Counted from the stretch's first letter, positions 8,772-17,935 are shown. The stretch: DNA of 64,000 bases from Undibacterium sp. CCC3.4 (GCF_034347425.1 NZ_CP133779.1:1860001-1924000), one strand, 5' to 3'. Notes: generated by a model from the sequence alone, not told the origin. Translations and numbers: made by a program.

Positions 8772-9731
8772 ATGGAAACCAAGTGGCTGGAAGATTTTGT
8801 CTCGCTGGCTGAAACCAATAGTTTCAGCCGTTCGGCGGAGTTGCGTCATGTGACGCAGCCGGCATTTTCGCGCCGTATTCAATCGCTGGAAGCGTGGTTG
8901 GGCAGCGATTTGATCGACAGGACTTCCTACCCGACACGTTTGACACATGCCGGTGAAGTGTTTTACGAGCAGGCGCTGGCGATGTTGGGGCAGATTAATA
9001 ATGCGCGGGCGCTGTTACGCGGTAAACGCACCAGCCCACAGACTACGGTCGATTTTGCCGTGCCGCATACGCTGTCACTGACCTATGTACCACGCTGGCT
9101 GACCGGCCTGGAAAGTGCCTTCGGCGAAATTCATAGCCGCCTGCTGGCGCTGAATGTACATGATGCCGTCATGACGCTGGTTGAAGGCGGCTGTGATTTG
9201 TTGCTGTGCTATCACCATCCGCGCCAACCCTTGTTACTCGATGCCAGTCAGTACGACATGATCAGCATGGGCCGCGAAGCGCTGCGCGCCTATACCCGTT
9301 GCAATAAGCAAGGACAGCCCGATTTTGTTTTGCCCGGAACGGCCGAGGCACCTTTGCCATTTTTGGCCTATGCGAATAATGCCTACCTCGGGCGCATGGT
9401 CGATTTGGTGCTTAATGATGGTCGAATTCCTTTGCATTTGGAAAAATGCTATGAAACCGATATGGCGGAAGGTTTGAAAATGATGGCGCTGGAAGGCCGC
9501 GGCGTGGCATTTTTACCGGCCTCGGCGGTCACTCGCGAAGTACGCCAAAAACTGTTGGCGCGTGCCGATGAAGAGAGTGGTGCTTGGGAGTTGGAGATGG
9601 AAATTCGTTTGTACCGCGAACGCCCCTCCTTGCAACGTCCGGGCAAGGCGGTGGTATCACGTTTGTGGGAATATCTTGAGCAAGTTCAGTCAAGAGATGA
9701 TAAAAAAGTACAGAAGAAAAATCGAAAATAG
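8772..9731 (+). CDS. LysR-family regulator, HypT (YjiE)-like
   Basis: A 319-residue LysR-type transcription regulator. The N-terminal winged HTH (METKWLEDFVSLAETNSFSRSAELRHVTQPAFSRRIQSLE) matches the E. coli HypT pattern (ETKWLxDFLxL, VSQPAFSRRI) as I remember it, and the effector domain has an AYLGRMVDL segment like HypT SYMGRLI. HypT activates methionine, cysteine and iron-homeostasis genes after hypochlorite stress by methionine oxidation. The ATG directly follows the TAA of the ABC exporter, so translation is probably coupled and the exporter may belong to its stress response. The C-terminus is very basic (KKVQKKNRK). LysR membership is firm; the HypT subfamily is likely; the regulatory target is inferred. 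Confidence 0.85.
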   Translation: METKWLEDFVSLAETNSFSRSAELRHVTQPAFSRRIQSLEAWLGSDLIDRTSYPTRLTHAGEVFYEQALAMLGQINNARALLRGKRTSPQTTVDFAVPHTLSLTYVPRWLTGLESAFGEIHSRLLALNVHDAVMTLVEGGCDLLLCYHHPRQPLLLDASQYDMISMGREALRAYTRCNKQGQPDFVLPGTAEAPLPFLAYANNAYLGRMVDLVLNDGRIPLHLEKCYETDMAEGLKMMALEGRGVAFLPASAVTREVRQKLLARADEESGAWELEMEIRLYRERPSLQRPGKAVVSRLWEYLEQVQSRDDKKVQKKNRK

Positions 9732-9790
9732 CGATTGATAGCGGTACTTTATTTTGCTTTTTATGGTGTGAAACGGAAACTATGCGTTCA

Positions 9791-9808
9791 TTGCATAGAT
9801 TCATGCAA
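9791..9808. promoter_or_regulatory. Palindrome upstream of glutamate dehydrogenase, LysR-box shape
   Basis: TTGCAT (9791-9796) and ATGCAA (9803-9808) are perfect 6-bp arms around AGATTC, giving a T-N11-A layout as in LysR boxes. A weak -35/-10 pair (TTGGCT 9817, TACACT 9842, 19-bp spacer) lies downstream and would put the palindrome near -55, a usual activator position. No protein can be assigned from sequence. Confidence 0.4.
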
Positions 9809-9932
9809 ACAAAGCATTGGCTGATTTTTGAAGCGGAAGACTACACTGCGTGGGCTTTTCGGTGTGCCGGAACTATCCGGCTAGACCGAAAAAACCATTC
9901 TTGAACTTCCCCTATCAGAAGGCCTATTCAAC

Positions 9933-11219
9933 ATGAGCACACCGCATCAGATTCCCTCCTACCTCACCCCGAGCGAAACCGGCCCTTGGTCGGTGTATCT
10001 TGAGCAAATCGACCGCGTCACGCCGTATCTCGGTTCGCTGTCGCGCTGGGTCGAAACTCTCAAACGTCCGAAACGTATTTTGATCGTCGATGTGCCTATC
10101 GAGCGTGATGATGGCAGTATTGCCCACTTCGAAGGCTACCGTGTACAGCACAATACTTCGCGCGGTCCGGGTAAGGGTGGCGTGCGCTTTCATCAAGATG
10201 TGACACTCTCAGAAGTGATGGCCTTGTCGGCCTGGATGACGATTAAAAACTCGGCTGTCAATGTGCCATACGGTGGTGCTAAAGGCGGTATCCGCGTGGA
10301 TCCGAAGACCTTGTCACGCGGCGAATTGATGCGCATGACGCGCCGGTATACTTCCGAAATCGGTATCATTATCGGCCCGGACAAAGATATTCCTGCACCC
10401 GACGTCAACACCAATGAGCAAACCATGGCGTGGATGATGGATACGTATTCGATGAATGAGGGGCGCAACGCTACCGGCGTGGTGACCGGCAAGCCGATTT
10501 CTTTGGGTGGTAGTTTGGGGCGGCGCGAAGCTACCGGGCGCGGCGTATTTGTGGTTGGTTGTGAAGCGGCGGCTAAGCGTGGTATGGCCATCACCGGTGC
10601 GAAAATTGCTGTGCAAGGTTTCGGCAATGTCGGCGGGATTGCGGCACGCTTGTTTGCCGAAGCGGGTGCCAAAGTAGTGGCGGTGCAGGATCATGGCGGG
10701 ACGATTTTTCATTCCAACGGTTTGAATGTAGCGGCCTTGCTCGAGCATGTCGCTACGCATGGCAGTGTGGCTGGTTTCGCTGCCATCGAAGCGGTGCTGC
10801 CGGATCAGGAATTCTGGGCCGTCAATTGCGACATCATGATTCCCGCCGCACTTGAACAGCAAATCACGGCAGACAATGCCAATCAGATACGTGCCAAGAT
10901 TATTTTGGAAGGTGCCAACGGCCCGACTACCCCGCAAGCCGATGATATTTTGCGCGACAAGGGTGTATTAGTGGTACCCGATGTGATCGCCAATGCCGGT
11001 GGTGTGACGGTATCGTACTTCGAATGGGTACAGGATTTCTCCAGCTATTTCTGGACTGAAGATGAGATCAATCAACGTCTCACTCGCATCATGACAGAAG
11101 CGTTCAATGCAGTTTGGCAAGTGACGGAAGAGAAGCAAGTGTCTTTGCGAACGGCAGCTTTCATTATCGGTTGCTCACGCGTGTTGCAAGCGCGTGAAGT
11201 GCGCGGTCTGTATCCTTAA
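9933..11219 (+). CDS. gdhA: Glutamate dehydrogenase (Glu/Leu/Phe/Val family)
   Basis: A 428-residue hexameric-type dehydrogenase for reversible oxidative deamination of glutamate to 2-oxoglutarate and ammonia. The substrate domain shows [12 protein letters not shown] (about 80) and the catalytic-lysine motif [11 protein letters not shown] (about 107-117), then [17 protein letters not shown]. The Rossmann domain contains VQGFGNVGG (about 225). [15 protein letters not shown] and [20 protein letters not shown] close the active-site cleft. Length and motifs fit the NAD-type bacterial/archaeal class and not the 450-residue NADP biosynthetic type; cofactor choice is an inference. It is followed by the glutamate/aspartate transporter, so uptake and deamination of glutamate sit together. 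Confidence 0.92.
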   Translation: MSTPHQIPSYLTPSETGPWSVYLEQIDRVTPYLGSLSRWVETLKRPKRILIVDVPIERDDGSIAHFEGYRVQHNTSRGPGKGGVRFHQDVTLSEVMALSAWMTIKNSAVNVPYGGAKGGIRVDPKTLSRGELMRMTRRYTSEIGIIIGPDKDIPAPDVNTNEQTMAWMMDTYSMNEGRNATGVVTGKPISLGGSLGRREATGRGVFVVGCEAAAKRGMAITGAKIAVQGFGNVGGIAARLFAEAGAKVVAVQDHGGTIFHSNGLNVAALLEHVATHGSVAGFAAIEAVLPDQEFWAVNCDIMIPAALEQQITADNANQIRAKIILEGANGPTTPQADDILRDKGVLVVPDVIANAGGVTVSYFEWVQDFSSYFWTEDEINQRLTRIMTEAFNAVWQVTEEKQVSLRTAAFIIGCSRVLQAREVRGLYP

Positions 11220-11488
11220 TCCGGTTTTTTTGCGAGGCCCAGCCTGGTTTCGGCCGCGCTCAGGACGATTGAGGCGGCTTGCTGAGCGGGCTGGATAACT
11301 GGCGCAAAATGTATGCACAAACAGGAAAATATGTTTTTTTTGCTAGATGAATAAACATTATTTCCACACTAATTTGTAACAAGTGCTAAAAAAAGTGCGT
11401 TGAATATGCTTTGTGGCAATAAAGTTCTTGAGTATAGAAGGATTTTTTCATTACCATCGTTGACATGATAAACGGAGGTGGTATGAGA

Positions 11489-12379
11489 ATGCTGGACAAA
11501 TGCTGGGCGGCAGGTTTGCTGTACTTGTTGGTGGCCGCTTTGCCGCTTACTGCTGCGGCCGACACGCTCGCGCACATCAAAGAGACGCAAACCGTGACGA
11601 TTGCGTATCGCGAATCGTCGGTACCGTTTTCGTATTTGACGACGGGTAAAGTACCGATGGGTTACTCGATCGATGTCTGCCTGAAATTTGTCGACGCAAT
11701 TAAAAAGGAATTGAAGTCGCCGGGCTTGAAAGTCAATTACGTTTCGGTCACACCGAGTACCCGGATTGCCATGATTGCCGAAGGCCATGCCGATATGGAG
11801 TGCGGCTCGACGACGAATAACGCAGAACGGCGTAAGCAAGTCAGTTTCATCATCCCCCATTTTTTCGCCGCGACGCGCATGATCGTGCGCAGTGATGCCG
11901 GCATCAAGAACTGGACCGATCTCAAAGATAAGAAAGTCGTGACGACCAAGGGCACTACCACGGTCAAGTTGCTCAATGACAGAGATAAGGCGCGCGGCTT
12001 GAACCTGCGCTTATTGGAAGGCAATGATCATGCCGAATCGTTTGGCATGGTAGAGAAGTTTTCGGCCGATGCGTTTACCATGGATGATGTGTTGCTATAT
12101 GGTTTTCGTGCCAACAGCAGTCATCCCGACAAATTTGTCATCGTCGGCGATGCGCTGTCGACCGAACCGTATGGCATCGTCGTGCATAAAGAGGATGCGG
12201 CGTTCAAGGATTTGCTCGATCGCGAAATGGCGCGCATGATGAATGACGGCGAGCTCACGCGTCTGTATGATAAATGGTTTAAAAAAGCGATTCCGCCAAA
12301 TGGCGTTAATTTGGCGATGCCGATGGGTTTTTTGCTGAGAGATAATATTCGCTTTCCTTCGGATAAAGTTGCCGACTGA
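11489..12379 (+). CDS. Amino-acid ABC transporter substrate-binding protein (GltI-like, copy 1)
   Basis: A 296-residue periplasmic binding protein of the glutamate/aspartate family (SBP family 3). A Sec signal covers about the first 24 residues and ends near TAAAD. The mature part has the family pattern RESSVPFSYL, GYSIDVC, STRIAMIAEGHADMECGSTTNNAERRKQVSF and EPYGIVVHKEDAAF. GGAGGT at 11474-11479 suits ATG 11489 (9 nt away) better than ATG 11483 (3 nt) or 11465. It precedes a paralogue that carries the same signature patch ECGSTTNN. I infer that it delivers a related acidic amino acid to the GltJKL complex encoded downstream. No promoter could be fixed with confidence. Confidence 0.88.
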   Translation: MLDKCWAAGLLYLLVAALPLTAAADTLAHIKETQTVTIAYRESSVPFSYLTTGKVPMGYSIDVCLKFVDAIKKELKSPGLKVNYVSVTPSTRIAMIAEGHADMECGSTTNNAERRKQVSFIIPHFFAATRMIVRSDAGIKNWTDLKDKKVVTTKGTTTVKLLNDRDKARGLNLRLLEGNDHAESFGMVEKFSADAFTMDDVLLYGFRANSSHPDKFVIVGDALSTEPYGIVVHKEDAAFKDLLDREMARMMNDGELTRLYDKWFKKAIPPNGVNLAMPMGFLLRDNIRFPSDKVAD

Positions 12380-12468
12380 TGCGTAATTTTGAGGCTTTTT
12401 GGCGCTCGATTTTCTTTTCCAAGCACAGTAAAATTATTAAGATGTCTAGGCTTTGCTGTTTTGGTACG

Positions 12469-12541
12469 TGATAATACTTATCAAAACAGGTAAAAAAAGA
12501 AGCTTGTGACTGGCGTGCTTTGATAAACTGATTGTTATCAA
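12469..12541. promoter_or_regulatory. Two palindromes with TGATAA half-sites upstream of gltI copy 2
   Basis: TGATAA-tac-TTATCA occupies 12469-12483 and TTGATAA-N8-TTATCAA occupies 12520-12541. Both are perfect, share the same half-site and have centres about 54 bp apart, close to five helical turns. They fill the gap before the strong ribosome-binding site of the second binding-protein gene. They look like operators for a dimeric regulator, possibly one that bridges the two sites. Confidence 0.5.
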
Positions 12542-12570
12542 CTATTCTGATTTTACTTTGAGGAGACAGT

Positions 12571-13518
12571 ATGAAAATGTTAAAAGTTTTGGCATTGATG
12601 GCGGCTGCGGGCTTGTTGGTCGGCACCGCTTCTGCCCAAGAAACAGGCACACTGAAGAAAATTAAAGAAACTGGCATCATTACGCTGGGCGTACGCGATT
12701 CCTCGATTCCCTTTTCGTATTTGGATGACAAACAATCGTATGAAGGTTATTCGATCGATTTGTGCATGAAAATCGTCACTTCGGTACAAAAACAACTGGG
12801 TTTGAGCTCACTCAATGTCAAGCTCAACCCTGTCACTTCCGCCACCCGTATCCCTTTGATGGCCAATGGCACCATCGATCTGGAATGCGGTTCGACGACT
12901 AATAACGTTGAACGCCAAAAGCAAGTTGCTTTTGCTCCAACCACGTTTGTCACAGCCAACCGGATTTTGTCGAAAAAAGCTGCGCACATCAAGACCTTGG
13001 CTGATTTGAAGGGCAAGTCTGTCGTATCGACTTCCGGTACCGCAAATCTGAAACAATTAACGCAGTTGAATGCCGATCAAAACTTGGGCATCACTATTTT
13101 GCCAGCCAAAGACCATGCGGAAGCCTTTCTGATGGTAGAAACCGGTCGTGCCGTCGCTTTCGTGATGGATGATATTTTGCTCGCTTCCTTGGCTGCCAAT
13201 TCCAAGGCGCCAAGCGATTACGAAATCAGCAAAGAAGCTTTGTCGGTTGAACCATACGGCATCATGCTGCGCAAAGATGATCCTGCTTTCAAGAAAGCTG
13301 TCGATACAGCGATCAGCAATGTGTTGACTTCGGGCGACATCAACCGCATCTATGCGAAATGGTTCTTGCAACCGATTCCGCCTAAAGGCATTTCCATGAA
13401 CTGGCCAATGTCTGATAATTTCAAGGCCGTAGTCGCCAAGCCAACTGATTCCGGTGAACCAGCAGCGTATGCTGCCGTACCTGAAGCACAGCAAGCGGTA
13501 TTGAAAAAGAAAAAATAA
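12571..13518 (+). CDS. gltI: Glutamate/aspartate ABC transporter periplasmic binding protein (copy 2)
   Basis: A 315-residue periplasmic binding protein with a clean Sec signal (MKMLKVLALMAAAGLLVGTASA, cut before QETG). It has the same family motifs as copy 1: RDSSIPFSYL, GYSIDLC, SATRIPLMANGTIDLECGSTTNNVERQKQVAF, and VEPYGIMLRKDDPAF. It captures glutamate or aspartate for the inner-membrane GltJK-GltL complex. AGGAGA stands before the ATG. A Lys-rich C-terminal tail (QQAVLKKKK) extends past the usual fold. A GC-rich hairpin downstream separates it from gltJ and could keep binding-protein mRNA in excess over permease mRNA. This copy looks like the main binding protein of the transporter. Confidence 0.92.
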   Translation: MKMLKVLALMAAAGLLVGTASAQETGTLKKIKETGIITLGVRDSSIPFSYLDDKQSYEGYSIDLCMKIVTSVQKQLGLSSLNVKLNPVTSATRIPLMANGTIDLECGSTTNNVERQKQVAFAPTTFVTANRILSKKAAHIKTLADLKGKSVVSTSGTANLKQLTQLNADQNLGITILPAKDHAEAFLMVETGRAVAFVMDDILLASLAANSKAPSDYEISKEALSVEPYGIMLRKDDPAFKKAVDTAISNVLTSGDINRIYAKWFLQPIPPKGISMNWPMSDNFKAVVAKPTDSGEPAAYAAVPEAQQAVLKKKK

Positions 13519-13544
13519 AGCCGTTTTCGGTTAATGATCATCAC

Positions 13545-13575
13545 AACGGGGGGCCTTGCTCGCTCCCCGTTTTGT
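13545..13575 (+). terminator. Partial terminator or attenuator between gltI and gltJ
   Basis: AACGGGG (13545-13551) can pair with CCCCGTT (13565-13571), followed by TTGTTT. The 13-nt loop and the interrupted T-run suggest a leaky terminator or a 3'-end stabiliser for the binding-protein transcript. Confidence 0.5.
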
Positions 13576-13690
13576 TTGGTGCAAGCAAATGTCATCAATC
13601 TGAATCTGCCGTGCGCATGGTATGCGCTGACGGCAGTAAGTTTGTTTGGCCTGAGCGAGTGATGATGCTGGCAATCAAGGGAGGAGAGAC

Positions 13691-14443
13691 ATGAATTACA
13701 ATTGGAACTGGAACATATTTTGGGAGGCGGCGCCAGATGGCGGCGGCAGCTATTTTGATTCGCTGATTTCAGGTTTGCTGTGGACCTTGGCAACAGCCGC
13801 CTTGGCTTGGATCATCGCCTTGGTCTTGGGTTCCATCGTCGGTACCATCCGTACGGGCCCCAACAAATGGGCGGCACGAATCGGCAATGCGTATGTGGAA
13901 TTGTTCCGCAATATACCCTTGCTGGTGCAAATGTTCCTGTGGTATTTCGTCATGCCTGAACTGATGCCTACTGAGATAGGCAACTGGCTCAAGTCCATGC
14001 CGAATGCCCCATTCATCACGGCGGTATTGAGTCTGGGCTTTTTTACCTCGGCTCGCGTCGCGGTGCAGGTATCGACCGGCATCAATGCCCTGCCACGCGG
14101 CCAACGTATGGCTGGCACGGCGCTCGGCTTGAGCTTGCCGCAGACGTACCGCTATGTGTTGCTGCCTATGGCATTTCGCATCATCATTCCTTCGCTCACG
14201 AATGAAGTCGCGGCCATCATTAAAAACAGTTCGGTCGCCTTGACCATCGGTTTGATGGAATTGACGGCCAGCGCACGCTCGATGCAAGAGTTTTCATTTC
14301 AAGTCTTTGAAGCCTTTACTGCGGCGACCTTGATCTATCTGGCCGTTTCGGTGATCGCCATTGTCGCAGCGAATCTGTTGGAAAAATTCCTGGCGGTACC
14401 TGGCTTCATTACCTCTGGTTCTGCCAAATCGGGAGGACAATAA
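13691..14443 (+). CDS. gltJ: Glutamate/aspartate ABC transporter permease
   Basis: A 250-residue inner-membrane permease of the His/Glu/Gln polar amino acid class. The N-terminus is short and aromatic (MNYNWNWNIFWEAAPDG). Hydrophobic helices start at SLISGLLWTLATAALAWIIALVLG. The cytoplasmic EAA-type loop that docks on the ATPase is visible as GINALPRGQRMAGTALGLSLPQTYRYVLLPMAFRIIIPSLTNE. GGGAGGAGA stands before the ATG. It is followed after 2 nt by gltK, with which it should form the heterodimeric channel. Confidence 0.93.
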   Translation: MNYNWNWNIFWEAAPDGGGSYFDSLISGLLWTLATAALAWIIALVLGSIVGTIRTGPNKWAARIGNAYVELFRNIPLLVQMFLWYFVMPELMPTEIGNWLKSMPNAPFITAVLSLGFFTSARVAVQVSTGINALPRGQRMAGTALGLSLPQTYRYVLLPMAFRIIIPSLTNEVAAIIKNSSVALTIGLMELTASARSMQEFSFQVFEAFTAATLIYLAVSVIAIVAANLLEKFLAVPGFITSGSAKSGGQ

Positions 14444-14445
14444 GC

Positions 14446-15138
14446 ATGTTTGCCAATTTTGACTTTGATGTGATCCAGCGTTCCTGGGTCTATTTGTTTG
14501 CCACCGGCATGACGTTTACGCTCAAGCTGACTTTGATGGCGATGCTCGGTGGTACGGTACTCGGGACGTTTCTGGCGATGATGCGTTTGTCCAGCAATAA
14601 ACTGGTGGCCGGTTTTGCGACCACCTATGTCAATATCATGCGTTCCGTTCCGCTGGTGTTGGTGATTTTTTGGTTCTACTTTCTGGTGCCGTATCTTGGT
14701 GCTTGGGTCACCGGTTCGAATGAACCGATGCAGGTGGGTGCCTTCTCTTCTTGCCTGATTACTTTCGTCATGTTTGAAGCTGCGTATTACTGCGAAATTA
14801 TGCGCTCCGGGATACAGTCGATTCCGCGTGGACAAATTTGGGCTGGTTATGCGATGGGCATGAATTACTGGCAAACCATGGGGCATATTGTTTTGCCTCA
14901 GGCGTTCCGGAATATGATTCCGATTTTATTCACCCAAACCATCGTGCTGTTCCAAGACGTCTCGCTGGTGTATGTGTTATCGATTACCGACTTCGTCGGC
15001 GCCGCCTCGAAAGTGGCACAACGCGATGGCCGTTTGGTGGAGATGTATTCGTTTGTGGCCGTGGTGTATTTCATCATGTGTTTCGGCTTGTCGAGCCTGG
15101 TGAAAAAATTACAGCAAAAGGTAGCGATCATTCGCTAG
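14446..15138 (+). CDS. gltK: Glutamate/aspartate ABC transporter permease
   Basis: The second 230-residue permease of the same transporter. The EAA-type loop reads SGIQSIPRGQIWAGYAMGMNYWQTMGHIVLPQAFRNMIPI, and several transmembrane helices surround it, starting with YLFATGMTFTLKLTLMAMLGG. The ribosome-binding site GGGAGGAC lies in the end of gltJ, and the 2-nt gap suggests translational coupling. GltL follows after 15 nt. Order and spacing match the gltIJKL operon known from enterobacteria and Burkholderiales. Confidence 0.93.
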   Translation: MFANFDFDVIQRSWVYLFATGMTFTLKLTLMAMLGGTVLGTFLAMMRLSSNKLVAGFATTYVNIMRSVPLVLVIFWFYFLVPYLGAWVTGSNEPMQVGAFSSCLITFVMFEAAYYCEIMRSGIQSIPRGQIWAGYAMGMNYWQTMGHIVLPQAFRNMIPILFTQTIVLFQDVSLVYVLSITDFVGAASKVAQRDGRLVEMYSFVAVVYFIMCFGLSSLVKKLQQKVAIIR

Positions 15139-15153
15139 ATATTGGAGATACAC

Positions 15154-15882
15154 ATGATCAAATTAAATAATGTCAGCAAATGGTATGGTCAGTTTCAAGT
15201 TCTGACCGATTGCACTACCGAGGTCGCCAAAGGCGAAGTGGTGGTGGTGTGTGGCCCTTCCGGTTCCGGCAAGTCGACCCTGATCAAAACGGTCAATGGT
15301 TTGGAGCCGTTTCAAAAGGGTGAGATCACGGTTGAAGGTATTTCGGTCGGCGATCCTAAGACCAATCTATCCAAGCTGCGCGCGCGCATAGGCATGGTAT
15401 TTCAGAACTTTGAATTGTTCCCGCATTTGACGATACGGCAGAATTTGACGCTGGGTCAGGTCAAAGTGCTCGGTCGTTCGGAAGATGAAGCGACTGAACG
15501 TGGTTTGAAATACCTTGATCGCGTCGGTCTGCTGGCGCAAAAAGATAAATTCCCGGGTCAATTGTCGGGTGGTCAGCAGCAACGTGTGGCCATCGCGCGT
15601 GCCCTGTCTATGGATCCGATCGCGATGTTGTTCGATGAGCCGACTTCGGCGCTCGATCCGGAAATGATCAATGAAGTGCTCGATGTGATGGTCGGCTTGG
15701 CGCAGGAAGGCATGACCATGATGGTGGTTACGCATGAAATGGGCTTTGCTAAAAAAGTCGCCAACCGTATCGTTTTCATGGATAAAGGTTTGATCGTTGA
15801 GGATTGTGCAAAAGAAGAATTTTTCACCAATGCGCGCTCCGAACGGGCTCGTGACTTCTTAGCGAAAATCATTACGAATTAA
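15154..15882 (+). CDS. gltL: Glutamate/aspartate ABC transporter ATP-binding protein
   Basis: A 242-residue ATPase that powers the GltIJK complex. Motifs: Walker [10 protein letters not shown] (about 31-39), Q-loop [13 protein letters not shown], signature [15 protein letters not shown] (about 133), Walker [15 protein letters not shown] and H-loop [10 protein letters not shown] chose ATG 15154 because GGAGA precedes it; a TTG 12 bases upstream is in frame but contains that ribosome-binding site. A strong terminator follows and closes the operon. Confidence 0.94.
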   Translation: MIKLNNVSKWYGQFQVLTDCTTEVAKGEVVVVCGPSGSGKSTLIKTVNGLEPFQKGEITVEGISVGDPKTNLSKLRARIGMVFQNFELFPHLTIRQNLTLGQVKVLGRSEDEATERGLKYLDRVGLLAQKDKFPGQLSGGQQQRVAIARALSMDPIAMLFDEPTSALDPEMINEVLDVMVGLAQEGMTMMVVTHEMGFAKKVANRIVFMDKGLIVEDCAKEEFFTNARSERARDFLAKIITN

Positions 15883-15892
15883 GTGGTGTAGA

Positions 15893-15933
15893 AAAAAATA
15901 CTCCCGTGCCGCGCGCCCGGGAGTATTTTTTTT
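15893..15933. terminator. Rho-independent terminator after gltL
   Basis: ATACTCCCG (15898-15906) pairs with CGGGAGTAT (15918-15926), with a GC-rich loop, a leading A-run and a trailing T-run of eight. The A/T symmetry would let it work on both strands. Confidence 0.92.
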
Positions 15934-15994
15934 GAGCGCTCGCCACGATACGGGTAAAATATCGTACCACTCGTATTTGAACCGAAAGCTAGCC

Positions 15995-17047
15995 ATGACT
16001 ACTGCCGCTCCACTCACACTGACCCTCACCCGCCCCGATGACTGGCATTTGCATTTGCGCGATGGCGCGGCCTTGGCCAGCGTACTGCCGCATACGGCGG
16101 CGCAGTTTGCGCGGGCGATCGTCATGCCGAACTTGAAGCCGCCGGTCACTACGACGGCGCAGGCCGCAGCCTATCGCGAGCGGATCTTGGCAGCACTGCC
16201 AGCAGGCATGCAGTTTGAACCTTTGATGGCGCTGTACCTGACCAATGATACGCCGGCCGATGAAATTCGCCGTGCCAAGGACAGTGGTTTTGTCCACGCC
16301 GTGAAACTGTATCCAGCCGGTGCCACCACGAATTCTGCTGCCGGCGTGACCGATCTCACACAGTGCTATCGCACGCTCGAAGTGATGCAAGAACTCGGTA
16401 TGCCGTTTCTGGTACATGGTGAAGTGACCGATCCCGACATCGATTTATTCGACCGCGAAGCGGTCTTCATCGAGCGTGTGATGCAGCCGCTGCGTCGTGA
16501 TATGCCGGAATTGAAAGTGGTGTTCGAGCATATCACCACCAGCGAAGCCGCGGCTTACGTCAGTGAAGCGAGCGGTCCGGTGGCGGCGACGATTACGCCA
16601 CATCATCTGCTGTACAACCGCAATGAAATTTTTAAAGGCGGCATCCGTCCGCATTACTACTGCTTGCCCGTGTTGAAGCGCGAAAGTCACCGGCTGGCGC
16701 TGCTGAAAGCCGCTACTTCCGGGAATCCGCGTTTCTTCCTCGGCACCGATTCCGCCCCGCACCCCAAGGGTTTGAAAGAACATGCCTGCGGTTGCGCCGG
16801 TTGTTATACCGCGTTGCATGCGATGGAATTGTATGCGCAAGCGTTTGAACAAGCTGGTGCGCTCGAACGTTTGGAAGGCTTCGCCAGTTTTCATGGGCCT
16901 GATTTTTATCAGTTACCGCGCAATACAGATACGCTGAGCTTGCAGCGTATCGATTGGGTGATGCCCGATGAATTGCCGTTTGCTGACACGAGCATCGTGC
17001 CGCTCAACAGCGGCGAGACGATACACTGGAAAATGCAGGCGGCATAA
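15995..17047 (+). CDS. pyrC: Dihydroorotase, class II (homodimeric)
   Basis: A 350-residue zinc amidohydrolase that closes carbamoyl-aspartate to dihydroorotate in pyrimidine synthesis. All metal ligands are visible and nearly numbered as in E. coli PyrC: H18 and H20 (WHLHLRDG), the carboxylated K104 (HAVKLYPAG), H141 (VHGEVTD), H179 (FEHITT) and D252 (GTDSAPHP). I chose ATG 15995; an upstream in-frame TTG at 15932 lies in the T-tract of the gltL terminator and is not credible. The next gene starts 6 nt after the stop, so pyrC and the DUF3025 gene are probably one transcript. Confidence 0.95.
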   Translation: MTTAAPLTLTLTRPDDWHLHLRDGAALASVLPHTAAQFARAIVMPNLKPPVTTTAQAAAYRERILAALPAGMQFEPLMALYLTNDTPADEIRRAKDSGFVHAVKLYPAGATTNSAAGVTDLTQCYRTLEVMQELGMPFLVHGEVTDPDIDLFDREAVFIERVMQPLRRDMPELKVVFEHITTSEAAAYVSEASGPVAATITPHHLLYNRNEIFKGGIRPHYYCLPVLKRESHRLALLKAATSGNPRFFLGTDSAPHPKGLKEHACGCAGCYTALHAMELYAQAFEQAGALERLEGFASFHGPDFYQLPRNTDTLSLQRIDWVMPDELPFADTSIVPLNSGETIHWKMQAA

Positions 17048-17052
17048 GCGCG

Positions 17053-17862
17053 ATGTCGGCGCGTTTTTTTGATGGTATCGATTGGGCCGCACCGTGGTTT
17101 GACACCGTGCGCCCGGTCGCGCAACAAGTATTGGCGGCGGCCGATTGGCGCAGCGAGCTCAATCGCTTGGCGCAGACTATGCAATTGCAGAATCATGTAG
17201 GATTGCCGCTGCATTTTATCGCCCAGCAAGATTTACCCGAAGGCGTCGCTTATGAAGCGCATATCAGCGCCACCGGTGGCGTGCCGACGCGCGAGAATCT
17301 GCATGATTTTTTCAATGCCTTGGTATGGCTGACTTTTCCACTCATCAAACGCCAGCTCAATGCCTTGCAAGCGGCGCAGATTGCCGCCTTAGGGATAGGT
17401 AAATCGCGCGGCGCGGCGCGTGATGCCGCCACTATTTTTGATGAAAATGCCGCCGTGCTGGTGCTCGCCGATGGCGCGCTTGGCGATGCTTTGCTGGCTG
17501 CTTTACGCGCGCATCGTTGGCAAGAAGCGTTCATGGCGCAAGCCGAGGTATTCGGTCAAGCTGCCGAGCTGTGGAGTTTCGGTCATGCTTTGATGGAAAA
17601 GCTGGTGACACCTTATAAGGCGATTTGCGCCCACAGTTGGGTGCTGCGGGTCGATGCCGGGTATTTTCAACAAGCGCCCGATGTTCGCCTCGGCATCATC
17701 GATAGCGCCGTGGCAGCACAGTTGGCGCAGCATGCCCTGACTACCGCCGCGTATATGCCGCTGCCAGTGGCCGGCATTCCCGGCTGGGTGGCACAGCAGG
17801 ATGCGGCATTTTATGCCGATGCGGCGGTGTTTCGGCCGGCTAAACGGATTGAGTGCGCATAA
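17053..17862 (+). CDS. DUF3025 family protein
   Basis: A 269-residue soluble protein that I assign to the DUF3025 family of beta/gammaproteobacteria. The visible family-like core is ISATGGVPTRENLHDFFNALVWLTFPLIKRQLNALQAAQI, followed by an acidic DENAAVLVLADG strand and a FGHALMEKLVTPYKAICAH segment. There is no signal peptide, membrane helix or known catalytic motif, and the biochemical function is unknown. It follows pyrC by 6 nt with the same orientation. The family assignment rests on recall of conserved segments; the gene itself is secure. Confidence 0.8.
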   Translation: MSARFFDGIDWAAPWFDTVRPVAQQVLAAADWRSELNRLAQTMQLQNHVGLPLHFIAQQDLPEGVAYEAHISATGGVPTRENLHDFFNALVWLTFPLIKRQLNALQAAQIAALGIGKSRGAARDAATIFDENAAVLVLADGALGDALLAALRAHRWQEAFMAQAEVFGQAAELWSFGHALMEKLVTPYKAICAHSWVLRVDAGYFQQAPDVRLGIIDSAVAAQLAQHALTTAAYMPLPVAGIPGWVAQQDAAFYADAAVFRPAKRIECA

Positions 17863-17935
17863 TTCCCATGTCCGTGCCTTTGATGTGAGGGCGACAGATA
17901 AAAGTCTGTACGATCAAGGGGAGAACAGGAATATA

